From assembly GCA_947452365.1 (NCBI GenBank), contig CANGCO010000002.1, positions 30,017-94,016 on the forward strand: a DNA stretch of 64,000 nucleotides. The letters are read 5' to 3'. This document shows positions 1 through 8,299 of this stretch, piece after piece. How positions within the stretch are numbered: position 1 is the stretch's first letter; every line of letters starts with the position of its first letter. This stretch comes from Caulobacteraceae bacterium (lineage in GTDB: Bacteria > Pseudomonadota > Alphaproteobacteria > Caulobacterales > Caulobacteraceae). Under the pieces are notes generated by a model. That model did no database searches. It saw nothing but the letters and a program-made list of their open reading frames with translations, and was not told the origin of the DNA. A program made the translations under genes and the position numbers.

Positions 1-425
1 TCAATAGCCCGGATTATAATCTCAGCTTGAGACGCATCAAGCACGCCCAAATCATTCAAGACCGCCGTTTGAGGCCGCTCGGGCGCTAAGGCTAGACGGA
101 TAAAATCATAAACCCGCTGAAACCCGGACCCGGCTTGACTGGCCGTGGCCAGATCATTTGCGGTGCGCTCGCAAGCGCGCTGATAGCACTGAAACACCAG
201 ATCTGCTCGGTCATTGACATAGTAATAAACCGAAGCCCGCGCCAAGCCCAACCGCTCGGCAATATCGGATAGGGATGTTCCAGCAATGCCGCGCGCATTG
301 AACAGGGCGGTTGCACCATCCAGCAAGGCCTCGCGCTTGAGTTTACGCTGCGAAGGCCGACCACGCGCCTTGATCGGCGCGGCAGGCCTGTTGTCATAAG
401 CAAGGAGGTCAGAGGGAATGAGCAC
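1..425 (-). CDS. TetR/AcrR family transcriptional regulator (3' end cut by window edge)
   Basis: Reading leftward from a GTG at 425 (an in-frame TAG lies two codons upstream) gives 141 codons that are still open at base 1, so the C-terminus is missing. Residues about 27-75 form a TetR-type DNA-binding domain: a basic stretch, a helix ending in ALFNARG, then the helix-turn-helix TSLSDIAERLGLARASVYYYV. The remainder would be the ligand-binding, dimerising domain. No ATG is available in frame and the ribosome site before the GTG is weak, so the start is uncertain. The gene diverges from the TonB receptor at 646 across about 220 bases, so it may control that receptor in response to the imported compound (inference). 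Confidence 0.85.
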   Translation of the reverse strand, partial: MLIPSDLLAYDNRPAAPIKARGRPSQRKLKREALLDGATALFNARGIAGTSLSDIAERLGLARASVYYYVNDRADLVFQCYQRACERTANDLATASQAGSGFQRVYDFIRLALAPERPQTAVLNDLGVLDASQAEIIIRAI

Positions 426-645
426 AGACTAACGACTTTCAATTCTTAAGCGCAGTTTGACGCCGTCATAATTTAGTGTCGAATAACTTGACAGCCCGAT
501 TTCAACATGGCGATCTAACAACATTCTACGGTGTTGAAGAATTGTAAGTCCAGCGACCTCGATAGCCAGGACCCAAAAATCGAACCCGGAACGATACAAG
601 ATCGCGGCCAACAGCGGTTTCAAAAACCTCAGGGGAGAAACAAAC

Positions 646-3015
646 ATGTTGAATACAACTGTAACCCAAACCCGCGGACCAGGCAGGATTGGGCTGCGCA
701 GGGCCATTTTGGCCAGTGTCTCAGTCCTTACCCTTATGACCGGTGCAGCTCAGGCCCAGCCCGTCGCGACCAGCCCAGAGGGCGGCGTGCCTGAAATCAT
801 TGTAACGGCGCAAAAGCGCGAAGAAAACGTCAATGCCGTACCTATGTCGATCACGGCCGCGACCGGTGAGCAGTTGAGGCGCGCGGGTGTCGCCGAGGTC
901 CGTGACCTGGTCAAGATTGCACCGGGCTTTAGTTTTGCCGATTCCTATGTCGGCTCACCCATCTATACCCTACGCGGCATTGGCTTTAGCGATATCAGCC
1001 TGGGTGGGCGTTCGACCGTCAGCCTCTATGCCGATCAGGCACCGATCCCTTTTGCGATTGAAAGCCGAGGAGTCAATCTCGACCTTGAGCGGGTCGAAAT
1101 CCTAAAAGGTCCTCAAGGCACGCTTTTTGGTCAAAATGCGACCGGCGGCGCGATCAATTTCATTGCGGCCAAACCGACAAAGAGCTTTGCAGCGGGACTA
1201 GACGCCAGCTATGGCACGTTTAATGCCTCTGACATCAGCGGCTTTGTCAGTGGGCCCCTGTCGGATACTGTTGGCGCGCGGCTTGCGGTCCAGAGCATCA
1301 AGTCTGATCCTTGGCAGAGGAGCTATACGACCGGCGCCAAAAATGGCGCAGATGAGGTTCAAAATGGCCGCTTAACCCTGGCGTGGGACCCGACTTCTCG
1401 GGTCAAGGTACAACTCAATATCAATGGTTCGGTCGACATGTCCGATGTGCAGGCCGGGCAATTGATCGCGATCACGCCATCTGTACCGGCCGCGGCCCCC
1501 TTTATCCCGGGCCTACTGACCTATCCCTTGTCGCCAGCCAATGCCCGGGCAGCCGATTTTAATCCCGGCGACAATTACGGCAAGAATAACCGCTTCCTCC
1601 AGGCCACAGCCAAGATTGATTATACCGTATCCGACCACCTGACCCTCACCGCCTTGACCTCGGTCAGCCATTTCAAACAAGATCAGTTGCAGGACATTGA
1701 CGGCACGAGCCTGTCCAACCTGAACCGCCATACGCGGGGCAAGATTAAGTCCTTTTCGCAAGAATTTCGAATGGCTGGGGATCTGAGCGCCAAGACCCAT
1801 TACACTGTGGGCGTCAGCTATGCCGATGATGATGTGCGTGAAAAAAGTCAGAATATTCTGGCGCAAAGCAGCCAGTCGCTCTTGTTCACGGCGTTTGGCC
1901 TGCCCCTTTTTACCGGTTTTGCCGATACCAATAATCAAAAGTCACAAACCACGGCCCTATTTGCCGGCGCCGATTATGCCATTAGCGACACGGTCAAACT
2001 TTATGGTGGCGCGCGCTATACGCGCTCTAACAACAAGTTCAGCGGTTGTACCGCCGATCCGGGTGACGGGAGTTCGGCGGCGATTTTTAATCCCTTCTGG
2101 AACTCGGTTCGGCTGGGCCTATCGCTGCCATTTAATACCCCGATCGCAAATGGCGGCTGCGTTACGGCGAGCGCGGCCTTTGCCCCTGGATTGGTGGTCG
2201 ATAGCCTGAACGAGACCAATGTGTCTTGGCGGATAGGCGGCGAGTGGAAACCACGTGAGCGCACCTTGGTTTATGCCAATATCAGCAAGGGCTATAAGGC
2301 TGGCGGCTTCCCGTCGCTCGGCGCGACAGCGGCCAGTCAGTACCTACCGGCGACGCAAGAATCGGTCATTGCCTATGAAACCGGCTTCAAGACAACGACC
2401 GCCGACCGCAAAATCCATCTCGATGGTGCCGTCTTCTATTATGACTATCAGGACAAACAGATCCTGGGCCGGGTGCTAGATCCCCTGTTTGGCCCCCTGC
2501 TGCAGATGATTAATGTACCCAAGTCCAAGGTCACCGGCGCAGAGCTTCAGCTAAGCTGGTTCCCAATCACGGGCCTGACCCTGACCGCCGGTGGCGCCTA
2601 TGTGGACTCCAAAGTCTTGAACGGCTTTATTAATTACAATCCCGATGGCGTCCTGACCAATCTCGGCGGAGAGGCCTTCCCCAATACGCCCAAATGGCAA
2701 ATTGTTTCGGACGCAAATTACAGCTGGCCGATTAATGACCAATTCAAGGCGTTTGTCGGTGGCGGCGCGACCTATCAAGATAAGACCAATAGCCAGTTGG
2801 GTGAATTGCCGACCCTCAATGTCAAGGCCTATACCTTGATCGATCTAAGGGCCGGGATTGAAAGCCAAGACGGGGTCTGGCGGCTGTCGGCCTGGGGCCG
2901 CAATGTCGGTGATGCCTATTACTGGACTGCAGCCAACCGTAATCTGGATACGACCGTGCGGTTTACGGGGCGACCAGCCACTTATGGCGCATCCTTAAGC
3001 TACCGGTTCCACTAG
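646..3015 (+). CDS. TonB-dependent outer-membrane receptor
   Basis: 789 aa. A signal peptide (basic start, hydrophobic stretch, cleavage near AQA at about residue 37) leads into a plug domain with EIIVTAQKR, typical of receptors in alphaproteobacteria that take up plant- or aromatic-derived compounds. Plug motifs LKGPQGTLFGQNATGGAINF lie at about residues 153-173. The rest is a long run of alternating residues expected of a 22-strand barrel, ending in YRFH rather than the usual terminal Phe. GGGGAG about ten bases before the ATG supports the start. It imports a bulky ligand with energy from TonB-ExbBD, none of which is encoded here. Substrate unknown; the divergent TetR gene is the likely regulator. 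Confidence 0.93.
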   Translation: MLNTTVTQTRGPGRIGLRRAILASVSVLTLMTGAAQAQPVATSPEGGVPEIIVTAQKREENVNAVPMSITAATGEQLRRAGVAEVRDLVKIAPGFSFADSYVGSPIYTLRGIGFSDISLGGRSTVSLYADQAPIPFAIESRGVNLDLERVEILKGPQGTLFGQNATGGAINFIAAKPTKSFAAGLDASYGTFNASDISGFVSGPLSDTVGARLAVQSIKSDPWQRSYTTGAKNGADEVQNGRLTLAWDPTSRVKVQLNINGSVDMSDVQAGQLIAITPSVPAAAPFIPGLLTYPLSPANARAADFNPGDNYGKNNRFLQATAKIDYTVSDHLTLTALTSVSHFKQDQLQDIDGTSLSNLNRHTRGKIKSFSQEFRMAGDLSAKTHYTVGVSYADDDVREKSQNILAQSSQSLLFTAFGLPLFTGFADTNNQKSQTTALFAGADYAISDTVKLYGGARYTRSNNKFSGCTADPGDGSSAAIFNPFWNSVRLGLSLPFNTPIANGGCVTASAAFAPGLVVDSLNETNVSWRIGGEWKPRERTLVYANISKGYKAGGFPSLGATAASQYLPATQESVIAYETGFKTTTADRKIHLDGAVFYYDYQDKQILGRVLDPLFGPLLQMINVPKSKVTGAELQLSWFPITGLTLTAGGAYVDSKVLNGFINYNPDGVLTNLGGEAFPNTPKWQIVSDANYSWPINDQFKAFVGGGATYQDKTNSQLGELPTLNVKAYTLIDLRAGIESQDGVWRLSAWGRNVGDAYYWTAANRNLDTTVRFTGRPATYGASLSYRFH

Positions 3016-3204
3016 ACTTGAACGGCCTGGGGCGGCCAAGCGCTGCTCCAGGTCACCCTTCATGCACTTTGGACATTATCACGTTAAATTGGACCTCATC
3101 CACATGGTTTTGGCCATAGCAGCTGGGGCCGCTGGTTTGGTTGCGCAGGTACCGCCGCCAGGATTTATGTTGGCTATGTTGTGAACGGCGCGGCCTGACC
3201 GGCC

Positions 3205-3909
3205 CTATTTGTGATTCTTTGCCCGCAGGCCTAGGTCCTGAAACAAGCCCTCTAGATCAGCGCGGCTGATATCCAGGGTCTCGCCATAGGCGCTTAGGGC
3301 CGCATCCAGGTCCTCATGGCTCAGGACCAAGACGGGCTTGGTAGGTTGAGGGTGCGCCCGGTGCGGATAAGATCGGCCGGTCACATTGTTGTACACAAGG
3401 GCCGCCGCCGTTAGGACCAAGCTGTTGAGCAAGACGGGCACGAGCACAAAGCCATAGCCGATCGCCACAATCTTGGGCCCGCCCAAGACCGCGATCATGG
3501 CAATAGCCCCGCTGGGCGGATGCAGGCAACGCAAGGCCGACATGGCCAGCATGGCTACCATTACCGCAACTGCCGCTGCGACCAAGGGCGGGTGCAGCCA
3601 CTGCGCCGCCGTAACCCCGACCAGGGCCGCGACCAGATGGCCACCGACCACGGACCAGGGCTGGGCCAAGGGACTGGCGGGCACAGCAAACATTAATATG
3701 GCCGAGGCCCCCATGGGGGCGATCAATAGCGGCGCGGTCAAGGCATTGTCGGTCCAAGGGCTGCAAAACACACCCGTCAGAGCAAGCCCAATGCCTATGC
3801 CAAGCCCTGCACGCAAGCGCTCACCATGGCCCATAGCCATAGGCTCTGGCACAAACCGCTTCAGCCATGTGATCCCGGCGTCACCCGCCATGCGAAATAG
3901 CCTTGCCAT
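3205..3909 (-). CDS. HPP family inner-membrane protein
   Basis: 234 aa with four strongly hydrophobic segments (about residues 35-53, 58-80, 86-104, 109-160) and the family signature HPPSGA at residues 130-135; a second HPP stands at 106-108. HPP proteins are integral membrane proteins; plant and cyanobacterial members have been linked to nitrite transport, but most bacterial members are uncharacterised. The last 45 residues are hydrophilic. The annotated ATG at 3909 lies within the end of the upstream arsC-like gene. An internal ATG at 3891 has a better ribosome site (AAGG nine bases before it), so the true protein may be six residues shorter. It is translationally coupled to the ArsC-like gene. 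Confidence 0.85.
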   Translation of the reverse strand: MARLFRMAGDAGITWLKRFVPEPMAMGHGERLRAGLGIGIGLALTGVFCSPWTDNALTAPLLIAPMGASAILMFAVPASPLAQPWSVVGGHLVAALVGVTAAQWLHPPLVAAAVAVMVAMLAMSALRCLHPPSGAIAMIAVLGGPKIVAIGYGFVLVPVLLNSLVLTAAALVYNNVTGRSYPHRAHPQPTKPVLVLSHEDLDAALSAYGETLDISRADLEGLFQDLGLRAKNHK

Positions 3910-4237
3910 AAAGATCAGGCTTAAACCCCACTAGCCGCTGTATGCCCAGATCCAAAACCGGCCGCTTGATCATGGAGGGCTGGGCCAGCATCAGGTCTAT
4001 CGCCCGCGCTGCGTCTAGAGCCTGCCGGTCGAGTTCGGGCAGATTACGAAAGGTGGTTCCAGCCCGGTTGAGCACCACCTCCCAGCCCAGTTCATCCACC
4101 CAGGCCTGAAGGCGGGCCCGGTCGATTCCGACCGCCTTATAGTCGTGAAACTGATAGGCAACGCCATGCTGGTCCAACCAGTCTCTAGCCTTCTTCATCG
4201 TGTCGCAGGCCTTGATACCGTACAGGGTTGGAGTCAT
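3881..4237 (-). CDS. ArsC/Spx family reductase (YffB-like)
   Basis: 118 aa, the normal length for the ArsC/Spx/YffB thioredoxin-fold family. The N-terminus reads TLYGIKACDTMKKA with a single cysteine at residue 11 followed by DT, as in YffB-type proteins rather than the CxxC of Spx. The C-terminal half has the conserved IKRPVLD segment that contacts the substrate in ArsC. Members reduce arsenate or act as glutathione-dependent thiol reductases; the true substrate of YffB-type proteins is unsettled. No ars genes are nearby, so a general thiol role is more likely than arsenic resistance. The 3' end overlaps the HPP gene. Confidence 0.85.
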   Translation of the reverse strand: MTPTLYGIKACDTMKKARDWLDQHGVAYQFHDYKAVGIDRARLQAWVDELGWEVVLNRAGTTFRNLPELDRQALDAARAIDLMLAQPSMIKRPVLDLGIQRLVGFKPDLYGKAISHGG

Positions 4238-4353
4238 AGCGCTTTCGCCTCTTCTTCAGAACCTTTTGCCCATCACGCGCAATTTTGGGTGAAATGGCAA
4301 CCATCTCGTCCCATAGTATGAAAAATGTCGTAAAATACTGGACAGGAAACCCC

Positions 4354-5175
4354 ATGAGCCATCCAAGTCCCGCTAATGATCTCAGCCCAGAAGTGCTGTA
4401 TGAGGTCAGTGACCATATCGCCACCCTGACCCTAAATCGGCCAGAGCGGATGAATACGATCAGCCGCGCCATGCTCAATCAATTGACCGAGCAGCTCTTG
4501 GTCGCCGATCGTCACCCCGATGTGCGGGTGGTCATCCTGACCGGCAAGGGACGCGCCTTTTGCGCCGGTCTTGACCTGACCGAGGTCACCAGCCCCGGCG
4601 AAGGCGGGATTTCCAATGGCACCACCCAATCGACCAATCTGGATCTCAAATCCACCCCGCCAACCGTCATGTTCAATATGGAAAAGCCGACCATCTGCGC
4701 CCTAAATGGCTCTGCGGCGGGCTATGGTCTGGATACGGCCCTGGGCTGCGATATCCGCATCATGGCCAAGAACGCCAAGCTAGCGGCGGCCTTTACCAAG
4801 CGCGGCATTGTGCCGGAATCTGGCGGCACCTGGTTTTTGCCGCGCCTGATCGGTTGGTCCAAGGCGGCCGAGCTGATCTTTACCGGCCGCACGCTTTTGG
4901 CCGACGAAGCCCTGGCCATGGGGCTGGTTAGCCAGGTGGTCGAGGATGATCAGGTCCAGACCCTGGCCCGCGCGCTTGCCACCGAGATTGCCGCCAATGC
5001 GCCCCTGGCGGTGCAGGCCTCGAAGCGCATGATGCGGATGGGTCTGTCCGAGACCTTTAACGACCATGTCCATCATGTGTTTTTACAATTATTGCCCCTG
5101 CTCAAGACCCATGACGCGAGGGAAGGCATGCTGGCCTTTATGGAAAAACGCGCGGCAATTTTTGAGGGACGCTAG
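4354..5175 (+). CDS. enoyl-CoA hydratase/isomerase (crotonase family)
   Basis: 273 aa from the ATG at 4354, chosen because AGGAAA sits eight bases before it; an in-frame ATG at 4285 adds 23 residues with no ribosome site. Crotonase features are clear: HIATLTLNRPERMNTIS at the start, KGRAFCAGLDL, the oxyanion-hole loop NGSAAGYGLDTALGCDIRI, and GIVPESGGTWFLPRL carrying the Glu expected as acid/base. It should hydrate or isomerise an enoyl-CoA thioester in the cytoplasm. It stands alone between the ArsC-like gene (divergent) and the glpD operon, so the pathway is not shown by context. The C-terminus (MLAFMEKRAAIFEG) is the usual crotonase tail. Confidence 0.9.
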   Translation: MSHPSPANDLSPEVLYEVSDHIATLTLNRPERMNTISRAMLNQLTEQLLVADRHPDVRVVILTGKGRAFCAGLDLTEVTSPGEGGISNGTTQSTNLDLKSTPPTVMFNMEKPTICALNGSAAGYGLDTALGCDIRIMAKNAKLAAAFTKRGIVPESGGTWFLPRLIGWSKAAELIFTGRTLLADEALAMGLVSQVVEDDQVQTLARALATEIAANAPLAVQASKRMMRMGLSETFNDHVHHVFLQLLPLLKTHDAREGMLAFMEKRAAIFEGR

Positions 5176-5300
5176 GCCAGAGCCTCCAATACATCGCGCG
5201 GGCCGTTTTTTACATTGACCCGTCATGCCGAAAAAGCCGATCAGGAACCTTGCGACAGGTTTTCAAGGTCTCCTGATCTTTACACGAATAGGCGCTAATC

Positions 5301-6905
5301 ATGGCCACACACGCCCTGGATTTTAGAAACCGTCAGGGCCTACTTGATCGGCTGGATGGAAGCCATTTTGATCTGGTAATTATTGGCGGCGGCGTGACCG
5401 GCGCGGGTATTGCCCGCGACGGGGCCATGCGCGGCCTTAGCGTCGCCTTGGTCGAGGCGCGAGACTTTGCGGCCGGGGCCAGCAGCCGTTCGTCAAAAAT
5501 GATCCATGGCGGCCTGCGCTATATGGCCCAAGGCGATCTAAAACTGGTGCAAGAAGCCGCCTCAGAGCGCAAGGCCGTCGAACAGATCGCCCCGCACCTG
5601 ACCCGCCTCATGCCGTTTGTCATTCCCGCCAAGAATGCCGCCGCGATTGCCAAGTTGCGCACCGGGCTTTGGGCGTTTGAAAAACTGGGCGGGGTTGCCA
5701 AGGATCGGCGTCATACGCTGTGGTCGCGGGCCGATCTGGAAACCTTTGAGCCCTCAATCAATGCTGACGATCTGGCAGGGGCAATTGTTTATCCTGAATA
5801 CCTAACCGACGATGCCAAACTCACCCTAGCCAATCTGCGCAGCGCAGCCGACCTCGGCGCGGCTGTGGCCAGCTATACGCCGGTTGAAGAGATCCTGCTG
5901 GAGAATGGACGCGCTACGGGTGTGGTGATCGGCGACGCCCTGACCGGCCAGAAAGGTCGGGCGCGGCTCTATGGCAAGGTGATTATTAATGCCGCAGGCC
6001 CCTGGGTCGATAGCCTCAGGCGGCTAGAAACCGGATCGGCGACGACCAAGCTGACCTTGACCAAGGGCGTACATCTGGTGGTGCCCAAGGCGCGCCTGCC
6101 TTTGGAGCGGACCGTGATCATGACCGCATCTGATCGGCGCAGCGTGTTTGCCGTGCCCAAGGGCGATATGACCTATCTGGGCACGACCGACACATTCTAT
6201 CCAGATAGCGACTATTGGCCTCGCATTGATGCGGCCGATGCCAATTATTTGCTGGCCGCGGCTGCCCAGCGGTTTTCGACCGAGCCCCTAACCTTTTCCG
6301 ATATTGTCTCGGCCTGGTCGGGTCTGAGGCCGCTGGTTGCCGAAGAGGGCAAGTCTGCCTCGGACATATCGCGCAAGGACGAAATCTGGACCGGGCCGGG
6401 CGGGATCTTGTCCATCGCAGGCGGCAAGCTGACGGCCTACCGCATGATGGCCGAGCGCGTGGTCGATATGGCCGAGCAGGCGCTGGGGCGAAAGCCCCAA
6501 GCCTCGCATACTGCCACCACCCCCCTGCCCGGCGGCGAGGTCGATGTCGCAAGCCTCACGGCCGAACTGACTCGCCAGCTTAATAGCCCCACGGCGACCG
6601 AGCGCCTGGTCGGCCTCTATGGTGCAGAAGCCGCGGGTGTTGTTGGCGGCCCAGCCATTGAAGCGCGCCATGCCGTCTTGTTTGAAGGCGCCCTAACCTT
6701 GGAAGACTATTGGGTTCGGCGCAGTGCGCGCGCCTGGTTTGACGATGATGGTGGCCTTGATGCCCTACCAGCCGCCGCAGAATCGATGGCCGAGCTCTTG
6801 GCCTGGACGCCGGATCAACGCGATCAACAAATCGCCCAATGCCGCCAGCTTCAGGCGCAAAACCTTTCCTTTCTTAGCCCTTCGACGACAGAGATGCCCG
6901 CATGA
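5301..6905 (+). CDS. glpD: FAD-dependent glycerol-3-phosphate dehydrogenase
   Basis: 534 aa. The dinucleotide fold GGGVTGAGIARD lies at residues 29-40, followed by SSRSSKMIHGGLRYM, a GlpD hallmark. The substrate region includes TYLGTTDTFYP and LSAWSGLRPL; the C-terminal third matches the GlpD accessory domain. It oxidises sn-glycerol-3-phosphate to dihydroxyacetone phosphate at the inner membrane and passes electrons to quinone. It is first gene of a tightly packed operon: the next start codon overlaps its stop (ATGA). Placed with an ether-lipid-type flavoprotein and a glycerol-kinase-like protein, it may serve something more specific than plain glycerol growth. Confidence 0.93.
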   Translation: MATHALDFRNRQGLLDRLDGSHFDLVIIGGGVTGAGIARDGAMRGLSVALVEARDFAAGASSRSSKMIHGGLRYMAQGDLKLVQEAASERKAVEQIAPHLTRLMPFVIPAKNAAAIAKLRTGLWAFEKLGGVAKDRRHTLWSRADLETFEPSINADDLAGAIVYPEYLTDDAKLTLANLRSAADLGAAVASYTPVEEILLENGRATGVVIGDALTGQKGRARLYGKVIINAAGPWVDSLRRLETGSATTKLTLTKGVHLVVPKARLPLERTVIMTASDRRSVFAVPKGDMTYLGTTDTFYPDSDYWPRIDAADANYLLAAAAQRFSTEPLTFSDIVSAWSGLRPLVAEEGKSASDISRKDEIWTGPGGILSIAGGKLTAYRMMAERVVDMAEQALGRKPQASHTATTPLPGGEVDVASLTAELTRQLNSPTATERLVGLYGAEAAGVVGGPAIEARHAVLFEGALTLEDYWVRRSARAWFDDDGGLDALPAAAESMAELLAWTPDQRDQQIAQCRQLQAQNLSFLSPSTTEMPA

Positions 6906-8299
6906 CCGACGCTGCCATTAGCCAATTGCTCGCTGCCCTTGGGCCAGACAAGGTCGGGCTGGACGAGACCAGCCGTAGCGCCCGTCGTCATGACTATTGG
7001 ATAGTCAGCCACTTGCGCGACCATCAAGAGCGCGCAGCCCCCCTGCCCGCCTGCGTCGTGCGCCCGGCCAATGTCGCCGATGTTCAGACCGTGGTGCGGA
7101 TTGCCAGTGCGACCAAAACGCCCCTGATCCCATTTGGTCTGGGCAGCGGTGTGGTTGGCGGGGTCATTACTTCGCCAGACTGCATCTTGCTGGATATGGG
7201 GGCCATGACCGGCACCCGGTTTATTGATCCCGACAATCTTTTGGCCAGTTTTGAGGCGGGCAAGAACGGGCTTGAGGCCGAACAGGACCTGGCCAAACTT
7301 GGCCTCACGGCCGGGCACTGGCCACAATCCATAGCCGTGTCGACCGTCGGCGGCTGGGTCGCGACCCGCGCGTCTGGCCAGTTTTCCACCGCCTATGGCA
7401 ATATGGAAGATATTGTCTATGCGATTGAGGCGGTCTTGCCCGATGGCAGTCTGGTCACCCTTGGCAAGGGGCCGCGTGCCTCGGCAGGGCCAGACCTTCG
7501 CCACCTGATGCTGGGGTCTGAAGGGACCTTGGGCGTGATCACCAGCGTGACCTTGTCCTTGCGCCGCGCCGCAGAAAAGCGCGCCGTGTCTGCCTTTGCC
7601 GCCACCGACATGCGCTCAGGCTTTACCTATCAACGCGAACTGGTCCAGCGCGGCTGGCGCCCGCCGGTCATGCGCCAGTATGACGAGCGCGAGACGGGAC
7701 GCTTAAGCGAAGCGGCCAAGGACTGCACCCTAATCATGGTGCACGAAGGCCCGGCCGAATTGGTCGATGTCGAAAAGGCCGCAGCCGCGCGTCTCGCTGC
7801 TGAGCATGGCCTAACCCCCCTGCCCGATTCCATTGTCGAGCACTGGCTGGACCATCGCAATCATGTGCTTGGCTGGGACCAGATCCTTGGCCGCCAAATG
7901 GTCGCCGATACGGTCGAGATTTCCGCTCCTTGGGACAAGATTGCTGGGATTTATGACAAGGCGGTTGAGGGCTTAAAAACCATTCCCGGATGCCTGGCGG
8001 GATCAGCGCACAGCTCGCATGTCTATCGCAGCGGTCTGAACCTCTATTTCACCTTTGCGATCAAGCCCGAAGATCCCGCCAATATGGAGGCCGCCTATTT
8101 CGAGGCCTGGCGTCACGTGATGCAGGCCACGGCAAATGGCGGCGGCAGCCTAGCCCACCATCACGGTATTGGCCGGGTGCGGCGCGGCGATATGGTGGCG
8201 GAACTGGGTGAAACTGGCGTGGCCCTTCTGCGCAAGGTCAAGACCGCGCTTGATCCAGTCGGCATTATGAATCCTGGGGTCCTGATCCCGGATGCCTGA
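6902..8299 (+). CDS. FAD-binding oxidase related to alkylglycerone-phosphate synthase
   Basis: 465 aa of the vanillyl-alcohol-oxidase flavoprotein fold: FAD-binding PFGLGSG at residues 77-83 and LGSEGTLGVIT near residue 205, then an FAD-oxidase C-terminal domain. Two stretches are specifically like alkyl-dihydroxyacetone-phosphate synthase (AGPS) rather than D-lactate/glycolate oxidase: GGWVATRASGQ...YGN at 150-167 and the triple-His HHHGIG at 419-424. AGPS swaps the acyl chain of acyl-DHAP for a fatty alcohol, making ether lipids. Bacterial relatives are mostly untested. The start overlaps glpD by four bases and the stop runs eight bases into the kinase gene, so the three are translated together. 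A simple hydroxyacid dehydrogenase cannot be excluded. Confidence 0.85.
   Translation: MTDAAISQLLAALGPDKVGLDETSRSARRHDYWIVSHLRDHQERAAPLPACVVRPANVADVQTVVRIASATKTPLIPFGLGSGVVGGVITSPDCILLDMGAMTGTRFIDPDNLLASFEAGKNGLEAEQDLAKLGLTAGHWPQSIAVSTVGGWVATRASGQFSTAYGNMEDIVYAIEAVLPDGSLVTLGKGPRASAGPDLRHLMLGSEGTLGVITSVTLSLRRAAEKRAVSAFAATDMRSGFTYQRELVQRGWRPPVMRQYDERETGRLSEAAKDCTLIMVHEGPAELVDVEKAAAARLAAEHGLTPLPDSIVEHWLDHRNHVLGWDQILGRQMVADTVEISAPWDKIAGIYDKAVEGLKTIPGCLAGSAHSSHVYRSGLNLYFTFAIKPEDPANMEAAYFEAWRHVMQATANGGGSLAHHHGIGRVRRGDMVAELGETGVALLRKVKTALDPVGIMNPGVLIPDA

Noticed and set aside
92..442. Open frame of 116 codons on the - strand at the left edge
   Set aside because: The real TetR helix-turn-helix lies in a neighbouring frame that is open to base 1; this frame gives low-complexity sequence.
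1513..1938. Long open frame on the - strand inside the TonB receptor gene
   Set aside because: No family likeness or ribosome site; the receptor protein on the + strand is unambiguous.
3881..4237. Arsenic resistance locus
   Set aside because: Only a YffB-like ArsC fold; no arsR, arsB/acr3 or arsH in the window.
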